Source: Burkholderia sp. WP9
GTDB lineage: Bacteria > Pseudomonadota > Gammaproteobacteria > Burkholderiales > Burkholderiaceae
DNA length: 64,000 nt
Assembly (NCBI RefSeq): GCF_900104795.1
Contig: NZ_FNTG01000001.1
Coordinates: 3,596,001 to 3,660,000 of the forward strand
Direction: 5' to 3'
Shown piece by piece: positions 38,593-47,777 of the stretch. The number at the start of each line of letters is the position of its first letter. Positions within the stretch are counted from its first letter, which is position 1. Below the pieces are notes generated by a model. That model had not been told where the DNA came from. It saw only the letters and a program-made list of their open reading frames with translations, and did not search any database. Made by a program: the position numbers and the translations under genes.

Positions 38593-39597
38593 TTAGTGCA
38601 CGCGCTTGCTGCGCCGGAACTGGTCGAACAGCACCGCGAGCAGCAGAATCCCGCCGCGAATCAGGTATTGATAAAAGGTCGGCACATTCAGGAGGCTCAT
38701 GGCGTCCTGCACGGAACCCATGATGAGCACGCCGACCAGTACACCGGAAATCGTCGCGACGCCGCCAGTGAGAGAGACGCCGCCAAGCACGCATGCCGAA
38801 ATCACGCCGAGCTCGAGGCCGACCGAAGTTTTCGGGTCGCCCAGACTCATGCGCGACGCCAGCATCACGCCCGCGAAGCCGGTCACGAGGCCTTGCAATA
38901 CGAACACTGTGATCTTGATGCGCGTGACCGGCAAGCCCGCCAGCAAGGCCGCCTCGCTATTGCCGCCGACGGCCAGCACGTTCTTGCCGAACACGGTTTT
39001 CTTCAGCAGAAAACCGAACAGCACGAAGCCGACAATGTTGCTCCAGATCGGAAACGAAATACCGAGGAACGAGCCGCCGCCGAGGTCGAAGAAACGTTCT
39101 TCGGAGATCATCACGGCGTCGCCGTTCGAGGTGATATACGCGAGGCCGCGCACGACCTCCATCATGGCGAGTGTGACGATCAGCGAGTTGATCTTGTAGC
39201 GCGCGACCAGCACGCCGTTCACGAGTCCGACCGCGCCACCCGCGAGCACGCCGGCCGCGACGCCGAGCATCACGCTATGCGTCGCGGTGATCAGCGTGGA
39301 CGCCACCACGCCCGCGAACGCGACGATCGACGCGACCGACAGATCCACTTCGCCGAGCGCGAGCACGAACATCATCGTGACGGAGATCGAACCGATCAGC
39401 GTGACGGAAAGCAGCAAGCCCTGAATATTCCGCGAGCTCAGAAAGTCCGGCACGGTGAACGACAGGACCGCGAACAGAATCACGAACACCATGACGATGC
39501 CGGACTTGTTGATCATGTCCCAGGTACGCGCGGCGCGCGCGCTCAATCCCGCTGAGGCGACGGCTGGGGTCGATGAATCGGTTGAAGGTGTGTGCAT
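38593..39597 (-). CDS. araH: L-arabinose ABC transporter permease
   Basis: This 334-residue, strongly hydrophobic permease of the monosaccharide ABC family has about ten membrane helices and the conserved cytoplasmic loop GGVSLTGGVATISGVLVG near the C-terminus that contacts the ATPase. It lies between the dehydratase gene and araG. Sugar specificity is inferred from the AraF and AraG neighbours. Confidence 0.9.
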   Translation of the reverse strand: MHTPSTDSSTPAVASAGLSARAARTWDMINKSGIVMVFVILFAVLSFTVPDFLSSRNIQGLLLSVTLIGSISVTMMFVLALGEVDLSVASIVAFAGVVASTLITATHSVMLGVAAGVLAGGAVGLVNGVLVARYKINSLIVTLAMMEVVRGLAYITSNGDAVMISEERFFDLGGGSFLGISFPIWSNIVGFVLFGFLLKKTVFGKNVLAVGGNSEAALLAGLPVTRIKITVFVLQGLVTGFAGVMLASRMSLGDPKTSVGLELGVISACVLGGVSLTGGVATISGVLVGVLIMGSVQDAMSLLNVPTFYQYLIRGGILLLAVLFDQFRRSKRVH

Positions 39598-39667
39598 GGC
39601 GTGTATTCCGTTTCAATAGCGCAATTCGATTCAGTTGCCTTCGTTGTGTCGAGGATGCAAGACAGCG

Positions 39668-41227
39668 TCAGCGGGGCAGGGCGAGCTTGATCAGCGCATC
39701 CGGCGTGGCCTGCGCCTTGGGCAGATCGCCGACAATGCGGCCTTCCTTCATCACGATCACACGATCCGCCACGCCGATCACTTCGGCGAGGTCGCTCGAC
39801 ACGACGATCACCGTGCGGCCCGCTTCGGCGAGCCCATACAGCAGCCCGTAAATCTCGCTGCGCGCGCCGACGTCGATGCCGCGCGTGGGTTCGTCCATCA
39901 GAAACACGTCGATGTCTTCGGCAAGCCAGCGCGACAGAATCACCTTCTGTTGATTGCCGCCCGAGAGCGTGCCGATCGGCGTGTCGCCATTGCGCGTCTT
40001 GATAGCGAGCTTGCCGATGAACTCCCTCGCGGTCTGCGCTTCCTTGCGGCCGTTGAGCACGCTGAAGCGGCTGAAATGGCGGCGGCAACTGATGTTGAGG
40101 TTGTCCGATACCGAGGCGATCGAAACGATGCCTTCCTGCTTGCGATCTTCGGGACACAGCGCCACGCCCGCGCGCACCGCGTCGCGCGGTGTGGCAAAGC
40201 GCACGCGCTTGCCTTTGAGCGTGATCTCGCCGCCCGCCGGTTTGACCGCGCCATAGATGAGCTTCATCAACTCGGAACGCCCCGCGCCGACGAGCCCGAA
40301 GAAGCCGACGATTTCACCTTTGCGCGCCGTGAAAGAAGCTGGTTCGCGCAGACCGCGTCCCATCAGGTTCTTGACATCGAGTTGCACGTCGCCGAGTTCG
40401 CGCGAGCGATAACCGTACACGTCGGCGATCGAGCGGCCCACCATGCAGCTGATCAGGCGATCACGATCGAGTCCTTCACCCGCGTCGAAGGTATCGATGC
40501 GGCGGCCGTCGCGAAACACCGTCACGCGGTCGCACAGTTCGTACACTTCATCCATCCGGTGCGTGACGTAGATGATCGCGCGGCCTTCGGCCTTCAGCGC
40601 ACGAATGATCCGGAACAGTTGCGTCGTTTCGCGCGACGACAGAGAACTGGTCGGTTCGTCGAACGCGATCACGCGCGCGTCGCGCATTAGCGCCTTGCCG
40701 ATTTCGATCATTTGCCGCTGGCCGATTGAAAGATTCTTCACCTGCTGGGACGGGTCGATCTTTTCGCCGAGCCGTTCCAGTTCGCGCATGGCGCGCGCCA
40801 CCAGCGCTTTTTCGTCCAGCACACCGAAACGATTGGGCAGGGCGCCGAGCATCAGGTTTTCCGCAACCGTCAGTTCGGGGACCAGATGCAGTTCCTGATA
40901 GATGATCGCCACGCCCGCGGCAATCGCCGCCTTCGTCGTGACGAACTGCTGTTCAACGCCATCGAGCGACAAGGTGCCCGCCGCGGGTTGATTCACGCCG
41001 GACAACACCTTCAGCAACGTCGATTTGCCCGCGCCGTTTTCCCCCATCAAGCCATGCACTTCGCCGCGCCGCACTTCGAGCGACACCTGGTCGAGCGCGA
41101 GCACGCCCGGAAAGCGCACGGTGATGCCGTCGAGTCGCAGATACGGCTCGGCCGATAGGCGCGCAGGCAAGGGCGCAGGTGAGGGCGCCGGTTCGCCGGC
41201 GTGGGACTCGGTGTGTAAAGACGTCAT
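39668..41227 (-). CDS. araG: L-arabinose ABC transporter ATPase (two domains)
   Basis: This 519-residue protein has two ABC domains: the first with Walker [10 protein letters not shown], signature LSIGQRQM and Walker B VIAFDEPT; the second with a degenerate P-loop GLVGAGRSE, signature LSGGNQQK and [10 protein letters not shown]. This asymmetry is normal for sugar importers of the AraG/RbsA type. It is preceded by araF (87-base gap) and followed by araH. Confidence 0.93.
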   Translation of the reverse strand: MTSLHTESHAGEPAPSPAPLPARLSAEPYLRLDGITVRFPGVLALDQVSLEVRRGEVHGLMGENGAGKSTLLKVLSGVNQPAAGTLSLDGVEQQFVTTKAAIAAGVAIIYQELHLVPELTVAENLMLGALPNRFGVLDEKALVARAMRELERLGEKIDPSQQVKNLSIGQRQMIEIGKALMRDARVIAFDEPTSSLSSRETTQLFRIIRALKAEGRAIIYVTHRMDEVYELCDRVTVFRDGRRIDTFDAGEGLDRDRLISCMVGRSIADVYGYRSRELGDVQLDVKNLMGRGLREPASFTARKGEIVGFFGLVGAGRSELMKLIYGAVKPAGGEITLKGKRVRFATPRDAVRAGVALCPEDRKQEGIVSIASVSDNLNISCRRHFSRFSVLNGRKEAQTAREFIGKLAIKTRNGDTPIGTLSGGNQQKVILSRWLAEDIDVFLMDEPTRGIDVGARSEIYGLLYGLAEAGRTVIVVSSDLAEVIGVADRVIVMKEGRIVGDLPKAQATPDALIKLALPR

Positions 41228-41314
41228 CGAAAAACCTCAAGCGGAAGAACAACCAGAGCGGACCGCTCTCGCTTGAGCGAGGGACGGCCCGCGGCGTGCA
41301 GACTCGAATACCGC

Positions 41315-42319
41315 TTAAATGCCGAGTTCTTTACGCACGTCCTGCCAGTTGCCGCGCACCATCAGCTTGCCGGTGGTCTGTGTATCGGCGGGCGGCTGCT
41401 TGCCGTCCTTGATCCACTCGACGAGGTTCTCCGTGCTTTCCTTGCCATGCATCGTCGAACTCACGGCAATCGTGCCGTAGAAGCCCGTCGGCTCCTTCTT
41501 CTGGAATTCGGCGAATGCTTCACCCGCGCCGTTGATGCCGACGCCGATCACGTCCGCCGCCGGAATATGCAACTGCTCGGTCGCGCGTACGCCGCCCAGC
41601 ACGCTTTCCTCGTTGAGCGCGAAGATCACCCACTTCTTGATGTTCGGATGCTGCGCGAGGACCGGCGACGATGCGTTGAAGCCGCCTTCGTCGTCGGTGG
41701 TTTTTTGCGGAGCGTCGAAAATGTTCTCCTTCTTGAAGCCGCCGGCGAGGAGCGATTGTGTCGCGCCATCGGTACGCAGTTTCGCGGTCGGCAATTCGTA
41801 GTTCGTGATGCGCAGCGCGCCGACTTCTTCCGGCTTCCAGCCGCGGCGCTTCATTTCTTCGGAGATCGCGGTGCCGACCTGATTGCCGATCTTGAACGCG
41901 GACATGCCCAGATGCGGCACGTTCGGCAGCGGCTTGCCGGTGGAGTCGACCAGTTGATCGTCGACGGTGACGAACTTCATGTTGTAGCGCTTCGCCCGAG
42001 CCTGGATCGCCGGTCCGAGGCGCACGTCGGGCGCGCAGATCACGAAGCCTTTGGCGCCTTGCGCGCCGAGGTTGTCGATCGCGGCCAGCACTTTTTCACC
42101 GTCCGGCGTACCGATGTTGACTACCGAAAAGCCGTCCTTCTGGCCGAGCGCGCTCGCGGCCTTCTGTTCGTTGATGAACCACGCCTGCTCCGGCATCTTC
42201 ACGAGGAAGCCGACCTTGAGCGGCTGATCCGCGTGCGCGGAAAGCTGCGCGGCAAAGGGCGCGGCGAGGGCGGCGGCCGCTACAGCGGATAGCGTCAAAC
42301 GGCGAAGCTTGCTGGTCAT
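41315..42319 (-). CDS. araF: L-arabinose-binding periplasmic protein
   Basis: From ATG 42319 the product is 334 residues, with a signal peptide ending at LSAHADQP (about residue 30). The mature part matches AraF: LKVGFLVKMPEQAWFINEQK, GFVICAPDVRLGPAIQ, VTVDDQLVDSTGKPL. It delivers arabinose to AraGH. A longer frame to 42379 is not supported. Confidence 0.93.
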   Translation of the reverse strand: MTSKLRRLTLSAVAAAALAAPFAAQLSAHADQPLKVGFLVKMPEQAWFINEQKAASALGQKDGFSVVNIGTPDGEKVLAAIDNLGAQGAKGFVICAPDVRLGPAIQARAKRYNMKFVTVDDQLVDSTGKPLPNVPHLGMSAFKIGNQVGTAISEEMKRRGWKPEEVGALRITNYELPTAKLRTDGATQSLLAGGFKKENIFDAPQKTTDDEGGFNASSPVLAQHPNIKKWVIFALNEESVLGGVRATEQLHIPAADVIGVGINGAGEAFAEFQKKEPTGFYGTIAVSSTMHGKESTENLVEWIKDGKQPPADTQTTGKLMVRGNWQDVRKELGI

Positions 42320-42445
42320 GTCTGTCTCCTGAGGTTGAAAAGCTGCATTGGTTTCGTTTATTTGCAGCGGGTGATGCACGGCGGCGTTAGCCGGGACGTG
42401 GATGAACGTGATGGGACGCCACGGCGTAAAGGGATCTCATGAGCA

Positions 42446-43903
42446 TCAGTCCGCTACGTAGGCCGTTTTCACGGCCGTCCAGAAACCCGCGCCGGTAGCG
42501 CCATAGGCCGACGCCTTGCGGCCGCCGCCGGGCGCGTGATGCTCGACGGCCGTGGTCGGCAGATTGATCGTGACGAGACCGCTATGCACATGACGGCGGA
42601 AATGCCGCGCGCGGCTGAGCGAGCGCGTGCAGATGCCGGCGCATAGACCATATGTGGTGTCGTTCGCGAGATGCAGCGCGTGGTCGTAGTCATCCGCGCG
42701 CAACACGACGGCGAGCGGGCCGAAGATTTCCTCCTGCGCGATACGGTGTTCAGATTCGCCGATGAATAGGGCGGGTTCGAAAAAATAGCCGCGCGTCGCG
42801 CGTTCCAGTTGGCGGCCGCCGTGCAGCAGGTGCGCGCCTTCCTGCAGACCGATGCGCACATAGTCGAGATTGCGCTGCAACTGCGCGGCGTTCGCCACGG
42901 GCCCCATGTCGGTGCCGTGCTTCAGGGCGTGATCGATCGTGAGGCTCGCGAGTTTTGCCCGCAAGGCGTCCACGAACGGGTCGAACACCGCGCGCTCGAC
43001 GATCAGCCGCGCCGCTGCGGTGCTACGTTGACCGGTCGAGCCATAGGCGCCGTGCAAGGCGGCATCGACGGCGCCGTCGAGATCGGCATCGGCCAGCACC
43101 ACGAACGGATTCTTGCCGCCCATCTCGAGTTGCACACGCGCCTGGCGGGCGGCGGCGGCTTGCAGCACGCGCGTGCCGGTTTCCGCCGAACCGGTGAAGC
43201 TGATCGCCGACGTCAGCGGATGCGCGGCGATCCGCGCGCCGACCTGCCGGCCGCTGCCCATCACGAGATTGAACACGCCCGCCGGCAGACCGGCGCGGCT
43301 GATGATCGACGCCAGCGCCGCCGCGCAGGCCGGCGTCGATTCGGCCGGCTTGAAAACGACGCAATTGCCGTGGGCGAGCGCGGCGCCGATCTTCGCCGCG
43401 GCGATCGCGAGCGGTGCGCTCCACGGCGCGATGATGCCGATCACGCCGAGCGGTTCGTGCGTCACGTCCACTTCGACGCCGGCGCGCGCGCTTGTGCTCA
43501 TGCTCGCGCCGGACTCGGTGACGGCGCGCAAGGCTTCGGCCGCCAACAGCTTGAAGATCTGGCCGGCCCGCGTCGTCTCGATCATGGCCTCGGGCAGCGT
43601 CTTGCCGACTTCGCGTGCCAGCAGTTGGGCAAGTTCGTCGCGGCGCGCGAGCACCTCGCTGCCGATCGCATCGAGCACGTCCGCGCGGCGTTGAGCCGAC
43701 GCCAGCGACCATTCGCGGAAAGCCAGGTGCGCCGCTTCGATGGCCGTATCCGTTTGCCGCACATCGGCCCGCACATATTCGCCGACCGGTTCGTCCAGGT
43801 CCGACGGGTTGAGCGAGACGCCCGTGGTCGCGCCGGTCTCCCATCCGCCATTGATGTAGTGGCGCAACGGACTTGCAGCGAGTGGAACGGGATCGCGGTT
43901 CAT
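42446..43903 (-). CDS. Aldehyde dehydrogenase homologue of arabinose operon, catalytic Cys and Asn replaced by Ser
   Basis: By position this should be the last enzyme of the pathway, 2-oxoglutarate semialdehyde dehydrogenase. The 485-residue protein has the full ALDH fold: NAD-site Lys185 in FKPAEST, FTGSAETG, general base Glu260 in LEMGGKNP and the QEEIFGPL motif. However, the catalytic cysteine position reads Ser294 (GSTGQRSTAA, codon AGC) where family members have GQRCT. The oxyanion-hole asparagine in IAPWN is Ser162 (IAPWSAPLAI). Such a protein should not work as a normal dehydrogenase. The frame is otherwise intact. Start 43903 was chosen by homology (MNRDPVPLAA); no clear ribosome site is seen, and a longer frame runs to 44038. 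Confidence 0.85.
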   Translation of the reverse strand: MNRDPVPLAASPLRHYINGGWETGATTGVSLNPSDLDEPVGEYVRADVRQTDTAIEAAHLAFREWSLASAQRRADVLDAIGSEVLARRDELAQLLAREVGKTLPEAMIETTRAGQIFKLLAAEALRAVTESGASMSTSARAGVEVDVTHEPLGVIGIIAPWSAPLAIAAAKIGAALAHGNCVVFKPAESTPACAAALASIISRAGLPAGVFNLVMGSGRQVGARIAAHPLTSAISFTGSAETGTRVLQAAAARQARVQLEMGGKNPFVVLADADLDGAVDAALHGAYGSTGQRSTAAARLIVERAVFDPFVDALRAKLASLTIDHALKHGTDMGPVANAAQLQRNLDYVRIGLQEGAHLLHGGRQLERATRGYFFEPALFIGESEHRIAQEEIFGPLAVVLRADDYDHALHLANDTTYGLCAGICTRSLSRARHFRRHVHSGLVTINLPTTAVEHHAPGGGRKASAYGATGAGFWTAVKTAYVAD

Positions 43904-44093
43904 CGAGGGAAAGGCACCACGTGAGGAAGCTCGGAAAGTCCACGAATGGTATGAGCCGTCCCAATAACTTTCCAATCCCTTTTCAAGCCGTCCCGATATC
44001 AATTTCGATATGGCATGATGGAGCACCGCCCCGGACAAACCGCGCAGCGGTCGGCTTCGAGCCGCTTATCAGAAAACAGGTTGGAGAGAGACC

Positions 44094-45071
44094 ATGACGC
44101 GTAGCTACTCGAACTGGTTCGTGCGGGCGCGGCTCAAGACGCGGCAGTTACTGCTGCTCGCGGCGATGGACGAGGAGGGCAACGTCCGCCGGGCCGCCGA
44201 CGTGCTCGGCATGACCCAGCCCGCCGCCTCGCGTCTGCTCAAAGAGCTGGAGGACATGCTGGAGGTGAGCCTGTTCGACCGCACGCCGCACGGCATGCAC
44301 GCCACACTGTACGGCGAAGTCATGATTCGCCATGCGCGCATGGTGCTGTCCAATCTGAGCCATGCACACGACGAAATATCGGCGTTGCGCGCGGGCCTGG
44401 CGGGCCAGGTGCGGATCGGCGTGATCGCGGCGGCCGCGGCAACCATGGTGCCGCGCGCGATTGCCGGGGTGAAAGAACGCTATCCGCAATTGCAGATCTG
44501 GGTAGAGGTGGAAACCTCGGACGTGATGCTGCCGCGGCTGGCGGAAGGCGAACTGGACATCATGATCGGCCGCGTTCTGGAGCGGCAAAACCAGTTCAAC
44601 GCCGAAGTCCGCTATGAACCGCTCGCCGATGAACCGCTTTGCGTGGTCGCGCGGCCCGGCCATCATCTCGAAAATGAGACAGGTTTGACGCTACGTGGAA
44701 TCGTCAACGCGAGCTGGGTTTTGCATCCGCCAGGCAGCGTCCTGCGCCATCGTTTCGATCTGATGTTTTCTCAAATCGGGCTGAATCCGCCGCAAAACGT
44801 GGTCAATACGAACAATTTTCTGGCGATTTCGAGCTTGCTGCTCCAAAGCGACATGTTGGCGGTTCTACCCGACGAAGTGGCGCGTCAATACCAACAGTAC
44901 GGCGTTTTGAAACGAGTGCCGATCGATTTACCGTGCAGGATGGATACATTCGGTATCATCACGCGCCAGTCGCACCTGCTTTCACCGGCAGCCTCGGTCG
45001 TGCTGGAGGCCCTGCGGGAAGCCGCGGGCGAGGTGTACGGCACCGCTTTCGAGCCGGCAGTGGCGCGATAA
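44094..45071 (+). CDS. LysR-family regulator of the arabinose operon (GbpR-like)
   Basis: This 325-residue LTTR has an N-terminal winged helix (TRQLLLLAAMDEEGNVRRAA, LGMTQPAASRLLKELED) and a C-terminal substrate domain resembling sugar-sensing GbpR-type members. The ribosome site is GGAGAGAG. It is divergent from the ALDH-araFGH-dehydratase operon (190-base gap), so it very likely controls it with arabinose or a pathway intermediate as inducer. Confidence 0.9.
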   Translation: MTRSYSNWFVRARLKTRQLLLLAAMDEEGNVRRAADVLGMTQPAASRLLKELEDMLEVSLFDRTPHGMHATLYGEVMIRHARMVLSNLSHAHDEISALRAGLAGQVRIGVIAAAAATMVPRAIAGVKERYPQLQIWVEVETSDVMLPRLAEGELDIMIGRVLERQNQFNAEVRYEPLADEPLCVVARPGHHLENETGLTLRGIVNASWVLHPPGSVLRHRFDLMFSQIGLNPPQNVVNTNNFLAISSLLLQSDMLAVLPDEVARQYQQYGVLKRVPIDLPCRMDTFGIITRQSHLLSPAASVVLEALREAAGEVYGTAFEPAVAR

Positions 45072-45214
45072 ATGCTTCTCCCGTGGTAATAGCAGCCGGC
45101 TGACGGCGCGGGAGGGACCGAAAGATGTACCACAAACACGGAAAACGGCAACGCGCCGTCGACGATTCTTTTTCAGTTCGCTCCGGTGGAGCGAGCGCCT
45201 GGTTTAGCAACGGC

Positions 45215-45769
45215 ATGGCTCTCAAATCGACGATTTACAAGGCGGAACTGCAGATCGCCAACATGGACCGGCATTATTACGCCGATCATTCGCTGACGAT
45301 CGCCCGCCATCCCTCGGAAACCGACGAACGGATGATGGTCCGCGTCGCCGCGTTCGCGCTGTTCGCGCAGGAACGCCTCGAATTCTGCAAAGGTCTGTCG
45401 GACGTGGACGAACCAGATCTGTGGGAAAAAGATCTCACGGGCGCGATCGAGACCTGGATCGAAGTGGGTCAGCCGGACGAACGGCGTATCGCCAAGGCAA
45501 GCGGCCGCTCGAATCAGGTGATCGTGATCGCCTATGGCGGCCGGGCGTCGGACATCTGGTGGCAGGGCGTGCGCAACAAGGTCGAACGTATGCGCAACGT
45601 GACGGTGTGGACGCTCGGCGAAGACGTCGCCAGCGCGCTCGGCTCGCTAGCCGAACGGACCATGCGGCTGCAATGCACGGTGCAGGACGGCGAAGCATGG
45701 CTCGGCAGCGCCGAAGCCGATGCGGTGAAAATCGAATGGACGGTATTGAAGGCGCCCGCCAACGCCTGA
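45215..45769 (+). CDS. yaeQ: YaeQ-family protein
   Basis: The 184-residue product starts MALKSTIYKAELQIANMDRH and matches YaeQ throughout (HPSETDERMMVRVAAFALFA, VIVIAYGG). The family has a PD-(D/E)XK nuclease-like fold but no proven activity; a role as transcription factor suppressing rfaH loss was once proposed. Start 45215 is set by homology; a frame from 45125 adds 30 residues without support. Confidence 0.92.
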   Translation: MALKSTIYKAELQIANMDRHYYADHSLTIARHPSETDERMMVRVAAFALFAQERLEFCKGLSDVDEPDLWEKDLTGAIETWIEVGQPDERRIAKASGRSNQVIVIAYGGRASDIWWQGVRNKVERMRNVTVWTLGEDVASALGSLAERTMRLQCTVQDGEAWLGSAEADAVKIEWTVLKAPANA

Positions 45770-45797
45770 CACTAAACGCGGCCGACGCTCGAAGCGC

Positions 45798-46223
45798 TTA
45801 AAGCGACGTCACGCGAGCCGCGTCCGGCGGCCCCTTGAGTTCGACCATGTTGCCCTCCGGGTCGAACAGATACAGCGACTGTCCAAAGCCGTCCGCGCCG
45901 TAGCGCTGCCCCAGTTCGCCCAGCCGCGCGCCGTGTCCGGTCAGATGCGCCTTGAGCGCTTCGGCGTCGAACGGCTCGATGCGCAAACACAGGTGGTCCA
46001 TATTCCGCCCGGCTCCTGGCACGCCGTTTTCGGCATGGTCGAGCTTGGCGCCGACCTGCAACAGGTCGATCAGCGAGCGCCCCGCACGCAACTGTGTCAG
46101 GCCCAGATCGCGCTGCTCCTTCTCCACGGTGCAACCCAGCACGTCGCAATAAAATCGCGCCATGGCCTCGACGTTCGTCGCCCGAATGACGACGTGATCG
46201 ATCTCGCGAATATGGATTTTCAT
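45798..46223 (-). CDS. VOC (glyoxalase/bleomycin-resistance) family protein
   Basis: This 141-residue protein is a single VOC domain with two beta-alpha-beta-beta-beta modules: IREIDHVVIRATNVEAMARF at the start and DHLCLRIEPF, then YLFDPEGNMVEL at the end. Candidate metal ligands are His10, His77 (MDHLCLR) and Glu127 (MVELKG). The family includes dioxygenases, glyoxalases and binding proteins, so the activity is unknown. A hairpin with a minus-strand T run lies about 100 bases upstream. Confidence 0.85.
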   Translation of the reverse strand: MKIHIREIDHVVIRATNVEAMARFYCDVLGCTVEKEQRDLGLTQLRAGRSLIDLLQVGAKLDHAENGVPGAGRNMDHLCLRIEPFDAEALKAHLTGHGARLGELGQRYGADGFGQSLYLFDPEGNMVELKGPPDAARVTSL

Positions 46224-46321
46224 GTCGAACGCCCCTTTGGCCGGTTCGAAGAACGGGTGAATAGCCAGTGTAGGAGAAAGGACGGCGCCGCGAGTGAGGG
46301 CCGGATCAGACAGGTATGGGC

Positions 46322-46352
46322 GAAAAAAAGCCCGCTCTATGTGGAGCGGGCT
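46322..46352 (-). terminator. Hairpin with minus-strand T tract, upstream of VOC gene
   Basis: AGCCCGCTC and GAGCGGGCT (46329-46337, 46344-46352) form a perfect 9-bp stem; on the minus strand TTTTTTT follows. It is a good terminator for leftward transcripts entering from the ada side, or an attenuator in the VOC leader. Confidence 0.6.
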
Positions 46353-46373
46353 GAATCCATATCAGGAGGAGAC

Positions 46374-46520
46374 ATGGAGGAGACAAGTACTAATATACAC
46401 ATGGAGTTGGTGCGACGCAATAACTTTTTAAGGGAAAACCCGATATCGTGCGAATTTGTCGCAGTTTGCGGCAAAACGAGCGCCTGGCGTGCCTTTGGGC
46501 GCTACGAAGAAGCGCAATGA
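46374..46520 (+). CDS. Possible 48-residue leader/small ORF
   Basis: ATG at 46374 follows AGGAGGAGAC, and the ten bases GGAGGAGACA occur twice in a row with one T between, so the ATG lies between two ribosome-site copies. The frame encodes a 48-residue hydrophilic protein (MEETSTNIHMELVRRNNF start, ARFGRYEEAQ-like end: AFGRYEEAQ) and stops 78 bases before ada. Coding status is uncertain; it could be a leader peptide or an RNA element. Confidence 0.35.
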   Translation: MEETSTNIHMELVRRNNFLRENPISCEFVAVCGKTSAWRAFGRYEEAQ

Positions 46521-46598
46521 CAGAGCAAGAACCGGGGCGTACTGTGTCGGCATGCGGCCTACATTGGTGAACATCGACACCGCTGATCCGGGACCAAC

Positions 46599-47777
46599 AT
46601 GAACCGCACGCCTACCGACACCCCATCCAGCGCCGCCAGCTGGACTTCCGACGACGAGCGCTGGGAAGCCGTCACACGCCGTGAGCCGCTGGCCGACGGC
46701 GCGTTCTTTTACGCCGTCAAAACCACCGGCGTGTTCTGCCGCCCGTCGTGCGCGTCGCGCCAGCCGCGCCGCGAGAACGTCGCGTTCTTCGTCGATGCCG
46801 CCGCCGCGCGCAACGCAGGATTTCGCGATTGCAAACGCTGCCAGCCCGGCGGTCTGCCGCGCGAGCTGGAAATCGTGAACCGCGCCTGTGCCGCGCTGAA
46901 CGCCGATCCGCAGCAACGCCTCACGCTCGCGCAGTTGAGCGCCGCCGTGCACGTCAGCCCGTTTCACCTTCAGCGCCTGTTCAAGCGCGTGGTCGGCGTG
47001 TCGCCGCGGCAATATCAGGCCGCCCAACGGGGCGCCGCGTTGCGCGACGCGCTCCGGAGCGGCTCGGACGTCACTCGCGCCACGCTCGACGCGGGCTTCG
47101 GCTCGCCCTCGCGGATGTACGACAGCGCCTCGGCCGAACTCGGCATGGCGCCGTCCGCGTATCGCCGCAAGGGCGCCGGACTCACCGTGCGCTATGCCAG
47201 CGCTTCCACGGCGCTCGGCTTCGTGCTCGTGGCGGCCACGGAGAAGGGCATCTGCAAGATCGGTTTCGGCGACGACGCCGCCATGCTCGCCGACGACCTG
47301 CGCAGCGAACTTGCCAACGCCGATCTGTTGGAAGATAGCGAGCACCTTGCGCCGTTCATCGCGCAGATCGACGCCTATTTGCGGGGCACCCGCCAGGACT
47401 TCGATCTGCCGCTCGACATCGCCGCGACGGCATTCCGGCAGCGTGTCTGGGATGCGTTGCGGCGCATTCCATACGGCGAGACGCGCAGCTATTCGCAGAT
47501 CGCCGAAACGGTCGGCGCGCCGCGTGCCGTGCGCGCCGTCGCCAGCGCCTGCGCGACGAACCCAGTGGCACTGGCGATTCCTTGTCATCGCGTGGTGGCA
47601 AAGGGCGGGGCGCTGGCGGGATATCGCTGGGGTTTGCCGCGCAAGGCTGCGCTGCTCGACAACGAGGCCCAGCATGCCGGTGATTTTTCGCGCGGCCAGA
47701 CAAGGCATGACGAGCGCGCCCTTGCAGACGCCGAAATCGACACCGAAACCACCACCAAACTGGATCACGCCGCGTGA
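46599..47777 (+). CDS. ada: Ada: methylphosphotriester / O6-methylguanine DNA methyltransferase and regulator
   Basis: Ada repairs alkylated DNA and, once methylated, activates the adaptive response. The 392-residue protein has the N-terminal zinc domain with Cys47, Cys51, Cys78 and Cys81 (Cys47 being the methyl acceptor). An AraC-type DNA-binding part follows (LTLAQLSAAVHVSPFHLQRL), then the C-terminal methyltransferase with the acceptor cysteine in AIPCHRVV. It is ~40 residues longer than E. coli Ada, mostly at the C-terminus. The alkA-like gene overlaps its stop (GTGA), forming an alkylation-repair operon. Confidence 0.95.
   Translation: MNRTPTDTPSSAASWTSDDERWEAVTRREPLADGAFFYAVKTTGVFCRPSCASRQPRRENVAFFVDAAAARNAGFRDCKRCQPGGLPRELEIVNRACAALNADPQQRLTLAQLSAAVHVSPFHLQRLFKRVVGVSPRQYQAAQRGAALRDALRSGSDVTRATLDAGFGSPSRMYDSASAELGMAPSAYRRKGAGLTVRYASASTALGFVLVAATEKGICKIGFGDDAAMLADDLRSELANADLLEDSEHLAPFIAQIDAYLRGTRQDFDLPLDIAATAFRQRVWDALRRIPYGETRSYSQIAETVGAPRAVRAVASACATNPVALAIPCHRVVAKGGALAGYRWGLPRKAALLDNEAQHAGDFSRGQTRHDERALADAEIDTETTTKLDHAA

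Noticed and set aside
46428..47768. 446-codon minus-strand frame opposite ada
   Set aside because: Shadow of ada; ada carries all zinc and catalytic motifs.
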